Origin: JAFGHJ01 sp964606065
GTDB lineage: Bacteria; Hydrothermota; UBA3072
NCBI GenBank assembly: GCA_964606065.1
Contig: CAZSEX010000024.1
Location: forward strand, 1-30,947
Length of the DNA: 30,947 bases
Direction: 5' to 3'
Part shown: in pieces, positions 16,094 to 24,451 of the stretch
Position numbering within the stretch: the stretch's first letter is position 1
Layout: every line of letters begins with the position of its first letter
Notes under the pieces: generated by a model
What the model was told of the DNA's origin: nothing
The model's database searches: none
Seen by the model: the letters and a program-made list of their open reading frames with translations, nothing else
Made by a program: the position numbers and the translations under genes

Positions 16094-16309
16094 ATGGAAA
16101 TAACTTATAATGACAAAACAGATTTACTCCAACTGCGTTTGGATAAAAGAAAACAAAAAATTATTAATAAAAGAGTTTCCGAATATATGGTTCTCGATGT
16201 CGGCAAAGACGAAAAGATAGTAGGGTTGGAGATTCAAAATGCGTCAACCCGCTTGAATTTATCGGATTTATTGCCCGTAACAGCGGAGGTATCGACAAAA
16301 TCGTCGTAA
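16094..16309 (+). CDS. DUF2283 protein
   Basis: 71-residue protein starting MEITYNDKTDLLQLRL and containing VLDVGKDEKIVGLEIQNAS, the standard DUF2283 pattern. GGGAGG lies six bases before the ATG. It follows the DUF2442 gene by 34 bases in the same direction, making a three-gene cassette of small proteins. Function unknown; DUF2283 genes often accompany small toxin-antitoxin-like genes. Confidence 0.85.
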   Translation: MEITYNDKTDLLQLRLDKRKQKIINKRVSEYMVLDVGKDEKIVGLEIQNASTRLNLSDLLPVTAEVSTKSS

Positions 16310-16913
16310 TGGATTCCAGAGAACAACAGAAGTTCATTTATTCTCTGCGACCTCGCGGCTGGGAAGCCGCTCCTACAGATTGGTTGAATAGTAAAAACTA
16401 TTCGCGCTATTCGCCTGTCCTGTGGAATAGCCATACTCCATGCTATAACTTCTATTCCACTAAGGGTGTGATTTGTTGTTTCTCTTAGTTTTGGTGGTGA
16501 TGGGGGGAGTTTTAAGTAAATTAAATTTCAGTTGTTTCTTTGCGTGCTCTGCGGCTTTGCGGTGCGATTATCTTAAGATTACTTCGCCCGGGTCGGGCAA
16601 GAAGATTAACTCAGAATGGCGTTACTATTAATAACATTTTTGGAAAGAGGTAAGATTGTCATTGCGGGCTCTTCTTCTTGCTATTCCGTATTGCGGCAAT
16701 CTCTTTTTAATAAATTTTTCGTTTATTTTTTCAAACACAGATTTTAAGGGGGTTGTTGGGTTTAGTGTATTTTGTGTGTTTCGTGGTTCCTCTTGGGTAT
16801 GAAACGGATTACACATCTCCGAAAAGGATTACATGGTTTTTGAACTTAAGCTTTTGATAATCAGGGTGTTAATTCTGGGAATAAAATTTGTAGGGAATTA
16901 AAAAGGAGGAAGA
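16310..16913. repeat. Repeat-filled gap before the pilus operon
   Basis: Several repeat types follow one another: a fragment TTCTCTGCGACCT joined to the hairpin GCGGCT-GGGA-AGCCGC (16355-16370) plus TCCTACAG; the 84-base element described separately (16399-16482); TTTGCGTGCTCTGCGGCTTTG (about 16540-16562); an imperfect inverted repeat AGATTGTCATTGCGGGC / TTGCGGCAATCTC (about 16653-16703); GTGTTTCGTGGTTCC (about 16778-16792). I see no gene. AAAAAGGAGGAAGA directly precedes the first pilin start; no strong promoter is evident. Confidence 0.65.
16399..16482 (-). repeat. 84-base palindromic element, copy 1
   Basis: Its reverse complement matches 24244-24327 at 82 of 84 positions by eye. The core contains GTGGAATAG and CTATTCCAC as inverted arms around a 21-base loop. 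Related but diverged hairpins are at about 24044-24080 and 27077-27124. Confidence 0.8.
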
Positions 16914-17363
16914 ATGAAAAAGAAGGGTTTTACAATCATCGAGTTAATGGTCATTATTGTAATAATAGGATTGCTTACCGGCATATCGCTTTTTTCTTAC
17001 AGGAGTCTTTTTGCGAGTAGTAAACTGGAGGAGATGGCTAATGAGATCAGGGCTTTTTACGAGGGTGTGAACAAAAAGGCGGTAACCGAAGGATATAGGT
17101 ATACGATTTACCTCGATAGGGAAAACGAGTTTCTTAAATATGTTAGTACTGAGGGTTCCAAGCAGGGATCGTTGGTTTTACCTGAAGGACTGAATTTGGA
17201 TTTTGCCGGTGGGGTTAATCCTGTCCGATTAACCGTATATGTTGATGGATTCGTTAAGGATAAGGACGATATCAGGGATTTTAGTGTGAAAAATGGTGAA
17301 TCCGGAAAATCGTTAGATTTTTATATCTCCCCCCTTGGAGTATTGGAGGTGAAGTTACAATGA
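16914..17363 (+). CDS. Type IV pilin-like protein (prepilin)
   Basis: 149-residue class III prepilin: short basic leader MKKKG, cleavage before FTIIELMVIIVIIGLLTGIS with the conserved Glu5 of the mature form, then a helical spine and a variable globular domain. It would be processed by a PilD-type peptidase and inserted into a type IV pilus or pseudopilus. Strong AAAAAGGAGG ribosome site. First gene of a run of seven closely spaced genes ending at 23916; it overlaps the next by four bases (ATGA). Size and context suggest a minor pilin of the FimU/GspH type. Confidence 0.9.
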   Translation: MKKKGFTIIELMVIIVIIGLLTGISLFSYRSLFASSKLEEMANEIRAFYEGVNKKAVTEGYRYTIYLDRENEFLKYVSTEGSKQGSLVLPEGLNLDFAGGVNPVRLTVYVDGFVKDKDDIRDFSVKNGESGKSLDFYISPLGVLEVKLQ

Positions 17364-17836
17364 ACAAAAAAAGAGGCTTTACGCTTATAGAATTAATTGT
17401 TGCTATTCTTTTCTTTGGTATCGCGAGCGCTTCAATCGGAATTTTTTATGCGAGTAATAGCAGGAGAATTGTTGAGTCTGAAAAAAGCGCGAGAATGGAG
17501 GTCGTGTCGCAAAGAGCTTATGAAACATGCAGAGGTGAACTGATGCGGAGAAAGTACGATGCCGGCGGTAATTATGAGGGGCTTGTTTTTGATTCGGTAT
17601 GGGGAAAATGTAATCAAGGAGATATTATTTTTACAATTAACGATACCATCAATGGGATTCACTATAACAGCGAGATAGTAATAGATTCTTTTCAATTTGA
17701 TAAAACTGAAGCTGCTTCTAAAGATGGGGTGAAAGGTTATAGTTCCGGTTCTCGTATATGGGCGACGTTAAAAACTAAAAATTTGTCTTTCGGTGATTCT
17801 GTTAAAATGCAAACAATCTTCAGTCATCACCGTTAA
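17360..17836 (+). CDS. Type IV pilin-like protein (minor prepilin, PilV/GspI-like)
   Basis: 158 residues beginning MNKKRG, then FTLIELIVAILFFGIASASI; the prepilin cleavage site and Glu5 are intact. The start ATG overlaps the stop of the preceding prepilin (ATGA), implying translational coupling. Second in the minor-pilin order, the usual place of PilV or GspI. The globular part shows no family I can name and contains two or three Cys. Confidence 0.88.
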   Translation: MNKKRGFTLIELIVAILFFGIASASIGIFYASNSRRIVESEKSARMEVVSQRAYETCRGELMRRKYDAGGNYEGLVFDSVWGKCNQGDIIFTINDTINGIHYNSEIVIDSFQFDKTEAASKDGVKGYSSGSRIWATLKTKNLSFGDSVKMQTIFSHHR

Positions 17837-17851
17837 ACCGTGGAGAAAAAA

Positions 17852-18478
17852 ATGAAAAAGAAAGGTTTTACATTAATCGAGTTAATGGTGGTTCTGGTAT
17901 TTATGAGTTTTATTTCTGTTTTTATTTATCAGCAATTTATATTACAGCAGACAGCATTGAGAGATCAGCAGGAGTTTTCCCGCCTTAATATTAAAGCAAG
18001 GAGGGCGAGTGAATATATTGTAAATGAATTAAGGCATATAGGTTTTTGTAGGAGACCTCTTTCCCCGGACCACAAATTCGGAATCATTTCGGGAACTATC
18101 AATTCGATTTCTTATACGCACGATATTTTTGGTTATTTTGAAGGTATTCTTGATGCGGAAGATATTCATTCTATAGTAAAAAGAGGGGACACTCTTTTTA
18201 TAGATGGTGATAGAGCGGTGAACTTTCTGGATTCTCTTGGGTTTACTTACGTAGACGTAAATGGGGATTCGATTACTGCCGGGAATGAAGTTGCTGAAGT
18301 CGACTCAAACGGATCTTGGGTAATGGAAGAGCCAATTAATCCTGGAAATGACCCGGGACGTTATCCGATAAATGTAATTGATTATACAGTGCGATTTGTA
18401 TATCCGAACGGTTCGAAAAAAATAACTTATCATGAAACGGTCCAGATCAGAAATGCAAGAGGGCCAACCTTGAAATAG
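17852..18478 (+). CDS. Type IV pilin-like protein (minor prepilin, PilW/GspJ-like)
   Basis: 208 residues, MKKKG followed by FTLIELMVVLVFMSFISVFI. I use ATG 17852 because GGAG lies six bases upstream and the leader then matches its neighbours; GTG 17840 would add four residues. Longer globular domain than the previous two, with a hydrophilic middle containing FTYVDVNGDSITAGNEVAEV, an acidic loop that could bind Ca2+. Third in the cluster and by order PilW/GspJ-like. Confidence 0.88.
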   Translation: MKKKGFTLIELMVVLVFMSFISVFIYQQFILQQTALRDQQEFSRLNIKARRASEYIVNELRHIGFCRRPLSPDHKFGIISGTINSISYTHDIFGYFEGILDAEDIHSIVKRGDTLFIDGDRAVNFLDSLGFTYVDVNGDSITAGNEVAEVDSNGSWVMEEPINPGNDPGRYPINVIDYTVRFVYPNGSKKITYHETVQIRNARGPTLK

Positions 18479-18487
18479 GAGGACTCA

Positions 18488-19054
18488 ATGAAAAAAGAAA
18501 ATAAGCAAAAAGGTATTTCAATGATTGTTGTTTTGTGGGTGGTTACCATTTTGACAGTTGTTGTTGCCGCTACGGCTTTGATGACTTATAGTGATATAAC
18601 CTCAGCTATAAATCTAAAAAAAAGATACATTGAGGTGAGAGCTGTGGAAGTTCCCTCGGATTTTGTGATTTCGTATCTACCGAAACATAAAGATCTTCAT
18701 GAACTTGATAGTTTGTTTTTTAAAGAAGATTACAATAAAGTATTTTATGAGAATAATGGTATTGATACGGTTTTTTCTATTCCTTTTTATCTATCTGCAG
18801 ATAATTCGATAATTGGTTGCCTCGCTTTACCGGATTTTATAGATTTTAATAAAGATTCGTCTCTAATCGTTTCCTCTTCTACCGTTGGCTATGACTCCAT
18901 CCGGGTAAATCCGGAATTCCATGCGGGAATGGGAGTGGTGCTCTATTACCGCACGAGAGCAGTTATAGAAAGTGATAACGATATCGTTGGTTACCGTAGA
19001 GTCAGGAATGCCTCTGCTTTTACTGAAGGAAAGATGGGTCATACAATATATTAA
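18488..19054 (+). CDS. PilX/GspK-like minor pilin
   Basis: 188 residues starting MKKENKQKG, then ISMIVVLWVVTILTVVVAATA. The Gly before the hydrophobic spine and the IVVLWV sequence fit PilX/GspK proteins, which lack or alter Glu5: here position 5 of the mature form is Val, as in GspK-type tip pilins. GspK proteins are usually about 300 residues, so this one is short and more PilX-like. TAGGAGGACTC precedes the ATG. Likely part of the pilus-tip complex that carries the PilY1-like adhesin encoded downstream. Confidence 0.85.
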   Translation: MKKENKQKGISMIVVLWVVTILTVVVAATALMTYSDITSAINLKKRYIEVRAVEVPSDFVISYLPKHKDLHELDSLFFKEDYNKVFYENNGIDTVFSIPFYLSADNSIIGCLALPDFIDFNKDSSLIVSSSTVGYDSIRVNPEFHAGMGVVLYYRTRAVIESDNDIVGYRRVRNASAFTEGKMGHTIY

Positions 19055-19077
19055 ATATTTTATAACGGAGGTTTAAT

Positions 19078-19671
19078 ATGTTTATTTTACTTTTAACTTT
19101 TTTAGGAACTTACGAGTGGTTTCCAGTTGAGGGGGGGGATGTTTCAAGGCAAGTATTGGAATCTCCCGTAGTAAAGGAATATGGAACAAACAGAATCGAG
19201 AAAAAGTTTATTTACTTGACTTCAGGCATTTTTGGGGGTGGTTCCAAGGTACTCTTTTCAAAAGGTTCAGAGATAAGGGGTCTGCCGAAGGGTTTGAAAC
19301 TTATGAAGAGAGCGATAAGAATGAAGAAGTTCGACAGATATTCCGCTCTTTATAAGGAAGGAGAGTTGAAGGTGGTATGGAAAGAGTTGGAAAAAGAGTC
19401 GGCGAGGAAGCTCGGAATACCTTCTTTAACATTGCAAGAAATGAGAAAAATTTTCCCCGAGGATGATTTTAAAAATGAAAAAGAGGAATTTAAACCGGGT
19501 TTAATACTTGAGAAAATAAGAGGGGTAAAGTATCCGTTAAGAATTTATTATTCGTTTATGGAAATAGAAGAAAACAGAACGAGAAAACTCATACCTGTAG
19601 TGATGAAGCTCTGTCCCCTTGACGAAAAGATTGAAGAATATATAAGAGGTTTGAATTCAAAAGGAGATTAA
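19078..19671 (+). CDS. Unknown protein in the minor-pilin operon
   Basis: 197 residues with a strong ribosome site (AACGGAGGTTTAAT). The first 12 residues (MFILLLTFLGTY) are hydrophobic and could be a short signal sequence, although it lacks a basic n-region. The rest is Lys/Glu-rich with a single Cys in VMKLCPLDEK near the end. No family recognised. Its place between the PilX-like gene and the PilY1-like gene, with one base to the latter, suggests an accessory or chaperone role for pilus-tip assembly; this is inference only. Confidence 0.75.
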   Translation: MFILLLTFLGTYEWFPVEGGDVSRQVLESPVVKEYGTNRIEKKFIYLTSGIFGGGSKVLFSKGSEIRGLPKGLKLMKRAIRMKKFDRYSALYKEGELKVVWKELEKESARKLGIPSLTLQEMRKIFPEDDFKNEKEEFKPGLILEKIRGVKYPLRIYYSFMEIEENRTRKLIPVVMKLCPLDEKIEEYIRGLNSKGD

Positions 19672-19672
19672 A

Positions 19673-22600
19673 ATGAAAAGGATATTTTTGGTTTTTATAT
19701 TAATACCTCTTTTTTTGAGCGCTCACATTCAGGATGAAAGGCTTTTTGCGACCTCGAAAGTTCCTGCCGCAGCCATTCTTCTCCTGGACAGGTCCGGATC
19801 AATGAAATTTGAAACAACACTTGGTGTGGATGTTGAACTTTTGCAACGCAGTTGGGGTTGGGTACCCGATGTTACGTATTTTAGCGAGTGGTTCGACGAT
19901 ACGCAGTATCCTTACGATTACCCACTTAACTCTATGAGTAATTTTGTTGGTGATTCCGCAGGCGGGAACTGGACTCTGGAGGTGACATGGGAGGAATATA
20001 GTGGGTGGGGCGGGGCTGGTTCGAACACTTTAGATCTAACATGGGAATTAAAACTTTATGATGGTTCAACCTGGCATGAATATCCAGGGGGAAGTTACAG
20101 TTGGACTGAATCGGAACTTACCACTGAAGAGGTATCGATTCCGGTATCTGGTGGATGGGATGTACAGGATGTTGAATGTTATGTCGAGATTACTACTGGT
20201 GATGGACTTAAGATCGGAAATGTTGGAGTACATCTTTTACATACACCCGGAGTCGAGACGACATCAGATAGAATGAAAGACGCTCTTCTTGTCATTCATT
20301 CTCTGCTCGATGTGAACGGTGACGGATTTGTCGATGGGGATGATGAATTTCCTATAAAGCTGGGTCAGGGTTTTTTTGATAAGTCGCAAGTATTTGTTGG
20401 AGATAATAGGTCACAGGAATATAATGCAGATAACCATACAATTGCAACAGATCATTCGAACAATCAATATAACCCAAGCAGATGGGATCAGGTAAGCAAA
20501 ACCTGGGTGGACGATTTAACGGGCACTCAATATCTGCGCACCGATACGATGGGGACGCCTGTTGCGACTATATGGGAGCATATAAACACTACAGAGCTCG
20601 ATGGTTCTACTCCTAACGGTATGTTAGTTGACAGTGCGGTTCATTACATAGCAGAATATCGGAATGCCCATCCTGAATTATGGTGTATGAAATTCAGCGT
20701 TGTTCTTATTACCGATGGAAAGCCTAATGTGCCTCGAACGACTTGTCATCCGACAGATTGTGATGATCCGGGACACTGTGAGTATTCTTATAACGATGAT
20801 GTTGAATATGGGGCAAAGGATCTTGTCCGTGTTGCGTATAACGCGTTTCATGGAGATAACGATAATTTTGAAGGTCCCGATTCGATACGGGTCTATGCTG
20901 TCGGTTTTGGTACCGGTATTGATGATGATTGTGCGAATGTTCTTAACTGGACGGCGAGATGGGGCGGTACCTGGTCGGATTCATCTCTGATGTCGGGGAA
21001 TGGTACGGCTATTGATCCCTCCGATAATGTGTGTTGTGGTCCTTCAGAAGATCCTAGATATGAACCACTCACCGGATACGCCTATATTGCGGAAGACGCG
21101 GGAGATCTAGCAAATGCGCTTAGGAGTATATTCGTAGAAGTCGAAGCCAGCATGTCTCAATCATACACTGCGGCGGAAGTAACCTCTGTTGAGGAAGAAT
21201 TCCTATCGACGAAATATCAGTCTAAACTTTACGTGGCTTCATTTAAACCGGACACTATGCCCTTATGGGAAGGTAATCTCAAAGCTTTAAAGATGGTGCC
21301 GGGTGTGATATCCCTGGATAGTATACCTAATTCCCTTCTTGTCTGGTCAGCCGGGGATACTATCAGAAAATATCCGGCGGGTTCACGCCCTATTTACGGA
21401 ATTAAATCCAATGGAAGTATGCTCCCGTTCGATACCTTAAATTTTACGGCCAGTGACCTCGGTGTTTCATCCGCGGGTCTTTTAGATGTGGTTGAACAGA
21501 TAAGAGGTGGTGGTGATACTCTTGGTAAGTTGGGAGATATTTTTCATTCATCACCCCTGCGAATTCAGGCGCCGAATTATTTCTATGAGGATGAGGGATG
21601 GGACAGTTTCTATAATGTTATGAGTAATAAAAGAAGCGCGTTTGTATACGCGGGCGGCAATGATGGAATGCTCCACGTCATCGCGGATACGATATTCGGT
21701 CAGGGTGCAAAAGGGGGACACGAAATCGCCGGTATAATACCCATGAATTTTGTTCCCAAAGTGAAAAATTTGCTTAACTCTCATGGTTATTTTGTGGACG
21801 GGGACCCAACGGCTGCCGATGTGTGGTTCCCTGCTAATGAGGGTGATAGTGTTAAGCACTGGAAAGAATGGCATACTGTTTTAATTGCTGCCCAGGGTGA
21901 AGGGGGAAATTCTTTTACGGCTTTCGATGTTACCGACCCGAAGAATGAAACTGCTCATACTGTAAGTTCGCTCACATTTTTATTTGACGCCTGGCAAAGC
22001 GATACTTTAGAGAAAAGATTGGGTTTTACAACTTCTACTCCGGTTATACATAAAGTTGGCGTGAACTGGTCGGTTTATTCGGGGAAAATTATCGACCGTT
22101 TTTATGCATTTATGGGAGGAGGTCAGTTCCCGGATCCCATGGATATTTCTATAGTCGATTCGTTTTCTTCGGGAACATTGAGGGGTAATAATATTATTGC
22201 TTTTGACGTCTGGAAAGCGGCAATGAGCGGAATCGATCAGAGTGTTACGTTTATACCTCCGGTGGAAGCCAGCATGAAATATCCTTTTGTTGCTTCGCCG
22301 GCTGTTGTAAATATAAACCCACAGTTCGGCAATCGTTACGATTATTTATTTATTCCGGACGCGGCGGGTCAATTGTGGTTTGTTAACCTTCAATTTCCGA
22401 ACCCTTCAGATTGGAAAGCGAGGAAAATTTTCGAGCCTGAATTGCCGACTTCAAGTGATTCTGCGGAAATTTATAAATGGCATCCCGCGTATTATTATCC
22501 ACTTGTGTGGAAAGATCCCCTTCAAGGAGGGTACTGGATTGCTTATGGTACCGGGAACCGTTCGAGAATTTTCGATGAATCCTCCGAACGTTTTTATGCT

Positions 22601-23056
22601 CTTTATTATCCGATCGACGCCTTCAGTGATACCGCCAATATACCCCTTTATACGGAAGATTCCCTCGGAGTTCTACCGGATGAGTCAACCGATTGCGGAT
22701 GGATGTTGAATCTTACTCATGATAGGGAAAAAGTGGTGACTCCGGCAATTTATTTAATGGATTCTCTTGAGTTTTACACTTTTTCCCCTGGAGGAGCGGT
22801 GGAAATAGGTCCGTGTGAAATTGGCGGAAGTGGTTCTTCTGCCCGTTCTTATACTTTTCACATAAGAACGGGGGCGGGTAATGCTATGGGTAAGATAATT
22901 GGTTCGGGGATTCCGCAACCCCCAAGCTATAGCTCAAGCTTATCGGGTGAAAGAAAAAAGGCAACACCTGGCGGTGGAAAAATTAAAGTTGAAAAATTAG
23001 GTTCCTTTACCTCTTTCAGGCAGCAGATATTATGGGAAGACGAAGATCGAGATTGA
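19673..23056 (+). CDS. PilY1-like pilus-tip adhesin with von Willebrand A domain
   Basis: 1127 residues with a signal peptide (MKRIFLVFILIPLFLSAHIQ). A von Willebrand A domain begins at once: MIDAS DRSGS at 39-43, STPNG near 311 and ITDGKPN near 346. Between the first two lies an insert of about 250 residues: residues 95-145 (FVGDSAGGNWTLEVTW ... DLTWELKLYDG) resemble the P-domain of proprotein convertases, and a Ca2+-loop DVNGDGFVDGDDE lies near 212. The C-terminal half is the PilY1/PilC beta-propeller: LGDIFHSSPLRI near 620, YAGGNDGMLHVI near 660, then FVDGDPTAADVWF and VLIAAQGEGGNSFTAFDV. PilY1 sits at the tip of type IV pili on minor pilins and mediates adhesion and surface sensing. Located after the minor pilins, as in Pseudomonas. 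Confidence 0.92.
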   Translation: MKRIFLVFILIPLFLSAHIQDERLFATSKVPAAAILLLDRSGSMKFETTLGVDVELLQRSWGWVPDVTYFSEWFDDTQYPYDYPLNSMSNFVGDSAGGNWTLEVTWEEYSGWGGAGSNTLDLTWELKLYDGSTWHEYPGGSYSWTESELTTEEVSIPVSGGWDVQDVECYVEITTGDGLKIGNVGVHLLHTPGVETTSDRMKDALLVIHSLLDVNGDGFVDGDDEFPIKLGQGFFDKSQVFVGDNRSQEYNADNHTIATDHSNNQYNPSRWDQVSKTWVDDLTGTQYLRTDTMGTPVATIWEHINTTELDGSTPNGMLVDSAVHYIAEYRNAHPELWCMKFSVVLITDGKPNVPRTTCHPTDCDDPGHCEYSYNDDVEYGAKDLVRVAYNAFHGDNDNFEGPDSIRVYAVGFGTGIDDDCANVLNWTARWGGTWSDSSLMSGNGTAIDPSDNVCCGPSEDPRYEPLTGYAYIAEDAGDLANALRSIFVEVEASMSQSYTAAEVTSVEEEFLSTKYQSKLYVASFKPDTMPLWEGNLKALKMVPGVISLDSIPNSLLVWSAGDTIRKYPAGSRPIYGIKSNGSMLPFDTLNFTASDLGVSSAGLLDVVEQIRGGGDTLGKLGDIFHSSPLRIQAPNYFYEDEGWDSFYNVMSNKRSAFVYAGGNDGMLHVIADTIFGQGAKGGHEIAGIIPMNFVPKVKNLLNSHGYFVDGDPTAADVWFPANEGDSVKHWKEWHTVLIAAQGEGGNSFTAFDVTDPKNETAHTVSSLTFLFDAWQSDTLEKRLGFTTSTPVIHKVGVNWSVYSGKIIDRFYAFMGGGQFPDPMDISIVDSFSSGTLRGNNIIAFDVWKAAMSGIDQSVTFIPPVEASMKYPFVASPAVVNINPQFGNRYDYLFIPDAAGQLWFVNLQFPNPSDWKARKIFEPELPTSSDSAEIYKWHPAYYYPLVWKDPLQGGYWIAYGTGNRSRIFDESSERFYALYYPIDAFSDTANIPLYTEDSLGVLPDESTDCGWMLNLTHDREKVVTPAIYLMDSLEFYTFSPGGAVEIGPCEIGGSGSSARSYTFHIRTGAGNAMGKIIGSGIPQPPSYSSSLSGERKKATPGGGKIKVEKLGSFTSFRQQILWEDEDRD

Positions 23057-23916
23057 TTTTCTGGTTGCTTCTCCTTATGCTGGTTGGATGTGGAAGAGAA
23101 AAAGAATCCTTATCCGAAACTGGACCGGTAGATTTTGTATCCTCTGATTTTACTCCTTCAAACCCGAGAACAACGGATCCTATCAATATAGATCCGGTTT
23201 TGCTTGCCGGAGAGAATGTGGAGCTTGAATGGCTGGTTAACGGTGAAGTACAGGATGTAGTTAAGCCGCGTCTATCTCCAAATTATTTTTCAAAAGGAGA
23301 TACAATTGAATGTTTAATTTTCATAGATGGAAAGCAAAAGAAGAATGTAGGACCCGTTGTTATCGCAAATAGTAAACCGGAAATTATAAATGTACGAATA
23401 GAACCGCCGGAACCGCGTCGCGGAGAGGGACTTTCCATTCTTGGTGATGTAAGAGATCCCGATGATAAAGATGATGTAAGTTTCGTCGTGGATTGGTTTG
23501 TAAATGGAAGACTTGTTTTTGGCGGGGAAAAACTTTCCGGTGAAAAAATAAAAGCCGGGGACGAAATCTATGCGGAAGTCGAGCCTTTCGACGGTTCTGA
23601 GAGGGGAGTAAAAGTCAGGACCGAAAAAATTGCCGTTCAAAATTCGGCTCCTGAGATTATAACGGATTCCCCTCGATGGGAGGGGAAAATACTGAATTAC
23701 GAACTGGAAGTAAAAGACCCGGACGGGGATAATGTGGATATTTACCTGGAGGAAAGTCCTCCGGGTATGAAACTCGAAGGTACAACGCTGATCTGGGAAT
23801 CTCCGGAGGTGAAGAAAGATACTTCCTTTAATGTAACGGTAAAAGCCAGGGATGGAAGAGGGGGAGAAGCAAGTCTTTCTTTCTCCCTGGATATAAAAAA
23901 ACGCGAAGCGAAGTAA
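23032..23916 (+). CDS. Lipoprotein with Ig-like/cadherin-like repeats, end of pilus operon
   Basis: 294 residues: basic start MGRRRSR, hydrophobic stretch, lipobox LMLVGC with lipidated Cys about 20. Three domain-like segments follow: TPSNPRTTDPINIDPVLLAG (about 43-110), IEPPEPRRGEGLSILGDVRD with DPDDKDD (about 122-195) and a final part with ELEVKDPDGDNVDIYL (about 225-290) typical of Ig/cadherin-like folds with Ca2+-binding DPDGD. It overlaps the PilY1-like gene by 25 bases in another frame, so coupled translation is likely. Probable role: outer-membrane or periplasmic partner of the pilus or adhesin. A 21-bp perfect hairpin follows. Confidence 0.85.
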   Translation: MGRRRSRLIFWLLLLMLVGCGREKESLSETGPVDFVSSDFTPSNPRTTDPINIDPVLLAGENVELEWLVNGEVQDVVKPRLSPNYFSKGDTIECLIFIDGKQKKNVGPVVIANSKPEIINVRIEPPEPRRGEGLSILGDVRDPDDKDDVSFVVDWFVNGRLVFGGEKLSGEKIKAGDEIYAEVEPFDGSERGVKVRTEKIAVQNSAPEIITDSPRWEGKILNYELEVKDPDGDNVDIYLEESPPGMKLEGTTLIWESPEVKKDTSFNVTVKARDGRGGEASLSFSLDIKKREAK

Positions 23917-23942
23917 GATTTTCTTTCCTTTAATGCGTTTTT

Positions 23943-23987
23943 CTGAAATCCTCATTTCTATTTTTTAAATAGAAATGAGGATTTCAG
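23943..23987 (+). terminator. Perfect 21-bp hairpin after the pilus operon
   Basis: Arms 23943-23963 and 23967-23987 are perfectly complementary, with a 3-base TTT loop; the arms run CTGAAATCCTCATTTC inward. It starts 27 bases after the lipoprotein stop. There is no T-run after the right arm, so it is either an unusual terminator, an mRNA 3'-end stabiliser, or a recent palindromic insertion. Confidence 0.55.
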
Positions 23988-24009
23988 TTACTGAACCACA
24001 GATTGCACC

Positions 24010-24110
24010 AGATTTACACAAGAAAATTGCACCGCAAAGACGCCCCTCATGGAATAGAAGTTATTATTCCATGGGGCAGGCAAAGAACGCAGAGAAAAAC
24101 AAAAAAAGTA
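24010..24110. repeat. TTTGCG-type repeat split by a hairpin insert
   Basis: CACCGCAAAGACG (about 24031-24043) and AAAGAACGCAGAGAAAAAC (from about 24081) are the halves of one common repeat. Between them sits a hairpin insert with arms CATGGAATA and TATTCCATG (8-base loop), flanked by CCCC and GGGG. The 67-codon frame across it is not a gene. Confidence 0.65.
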
Positions 24111-24243
24111 TATGAGTCTTTAAAATCCGTCCTCCCACCCAAAATATTCACATGTAGGACGTGTAGGGATTGTAGTTTTGGCTGTTCCTATTTAAACCTT
24201 TTTTAATTTAACTATTAAACTTATATTCGAAGAATATAATTAT

Positions 24244-24327
24244 GAAACAACAAATAACACCCTTAGTGGAATAGAAGTTATAGCATGGAGTATGGCTATT
24301 CCACAGGACAGGCGAATAGCACGAATA
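24244..24327 (+). repeat. 84-base palindromic element, copy 2
   Basis: Nearly identical to the reverse complement of 16399-16482, differing at two positions by eye. Inverted arms GTGGAATAG / CTATTCCAC. The two copies lie 7.8 kb apart in opposite orientations around the pilus operon. Confidence 0.8.
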
Positions 24328-24399
24328 ATTTTTATTTTTTTGAGTGTTTTTAAATGTACAATTCGCAATTTCCAACTTCCAATTTACAATATCTGGCAG

Positions 24400-24450
24400 T
24401 AGCGTTGGGGCTTATCCCCAACAATCCACGGGCGGGGGATGAACCCCCGC
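24400..24450 (+). repeat. Double-palindrome repeat abutting the hicB remnant
   Basis: TAGCGTTGGGGCTTATCCCC, then AACAATCCACG, then GGCGGGGGATGAACCCCCGC: two adjacent hairpins. Same family as the modules within 15232-15392. Its right end touches the first recognisable hicB codon at 24452. Confidence 0.75.
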
Positions 24451-24451
24451 G

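Noticed and set aside
24003..24206. 67-codon frame after the pilus operon
   Set aside because: It crosses a hairpin inserted in a dispersed repeat; its composition is typical of repeat translation.
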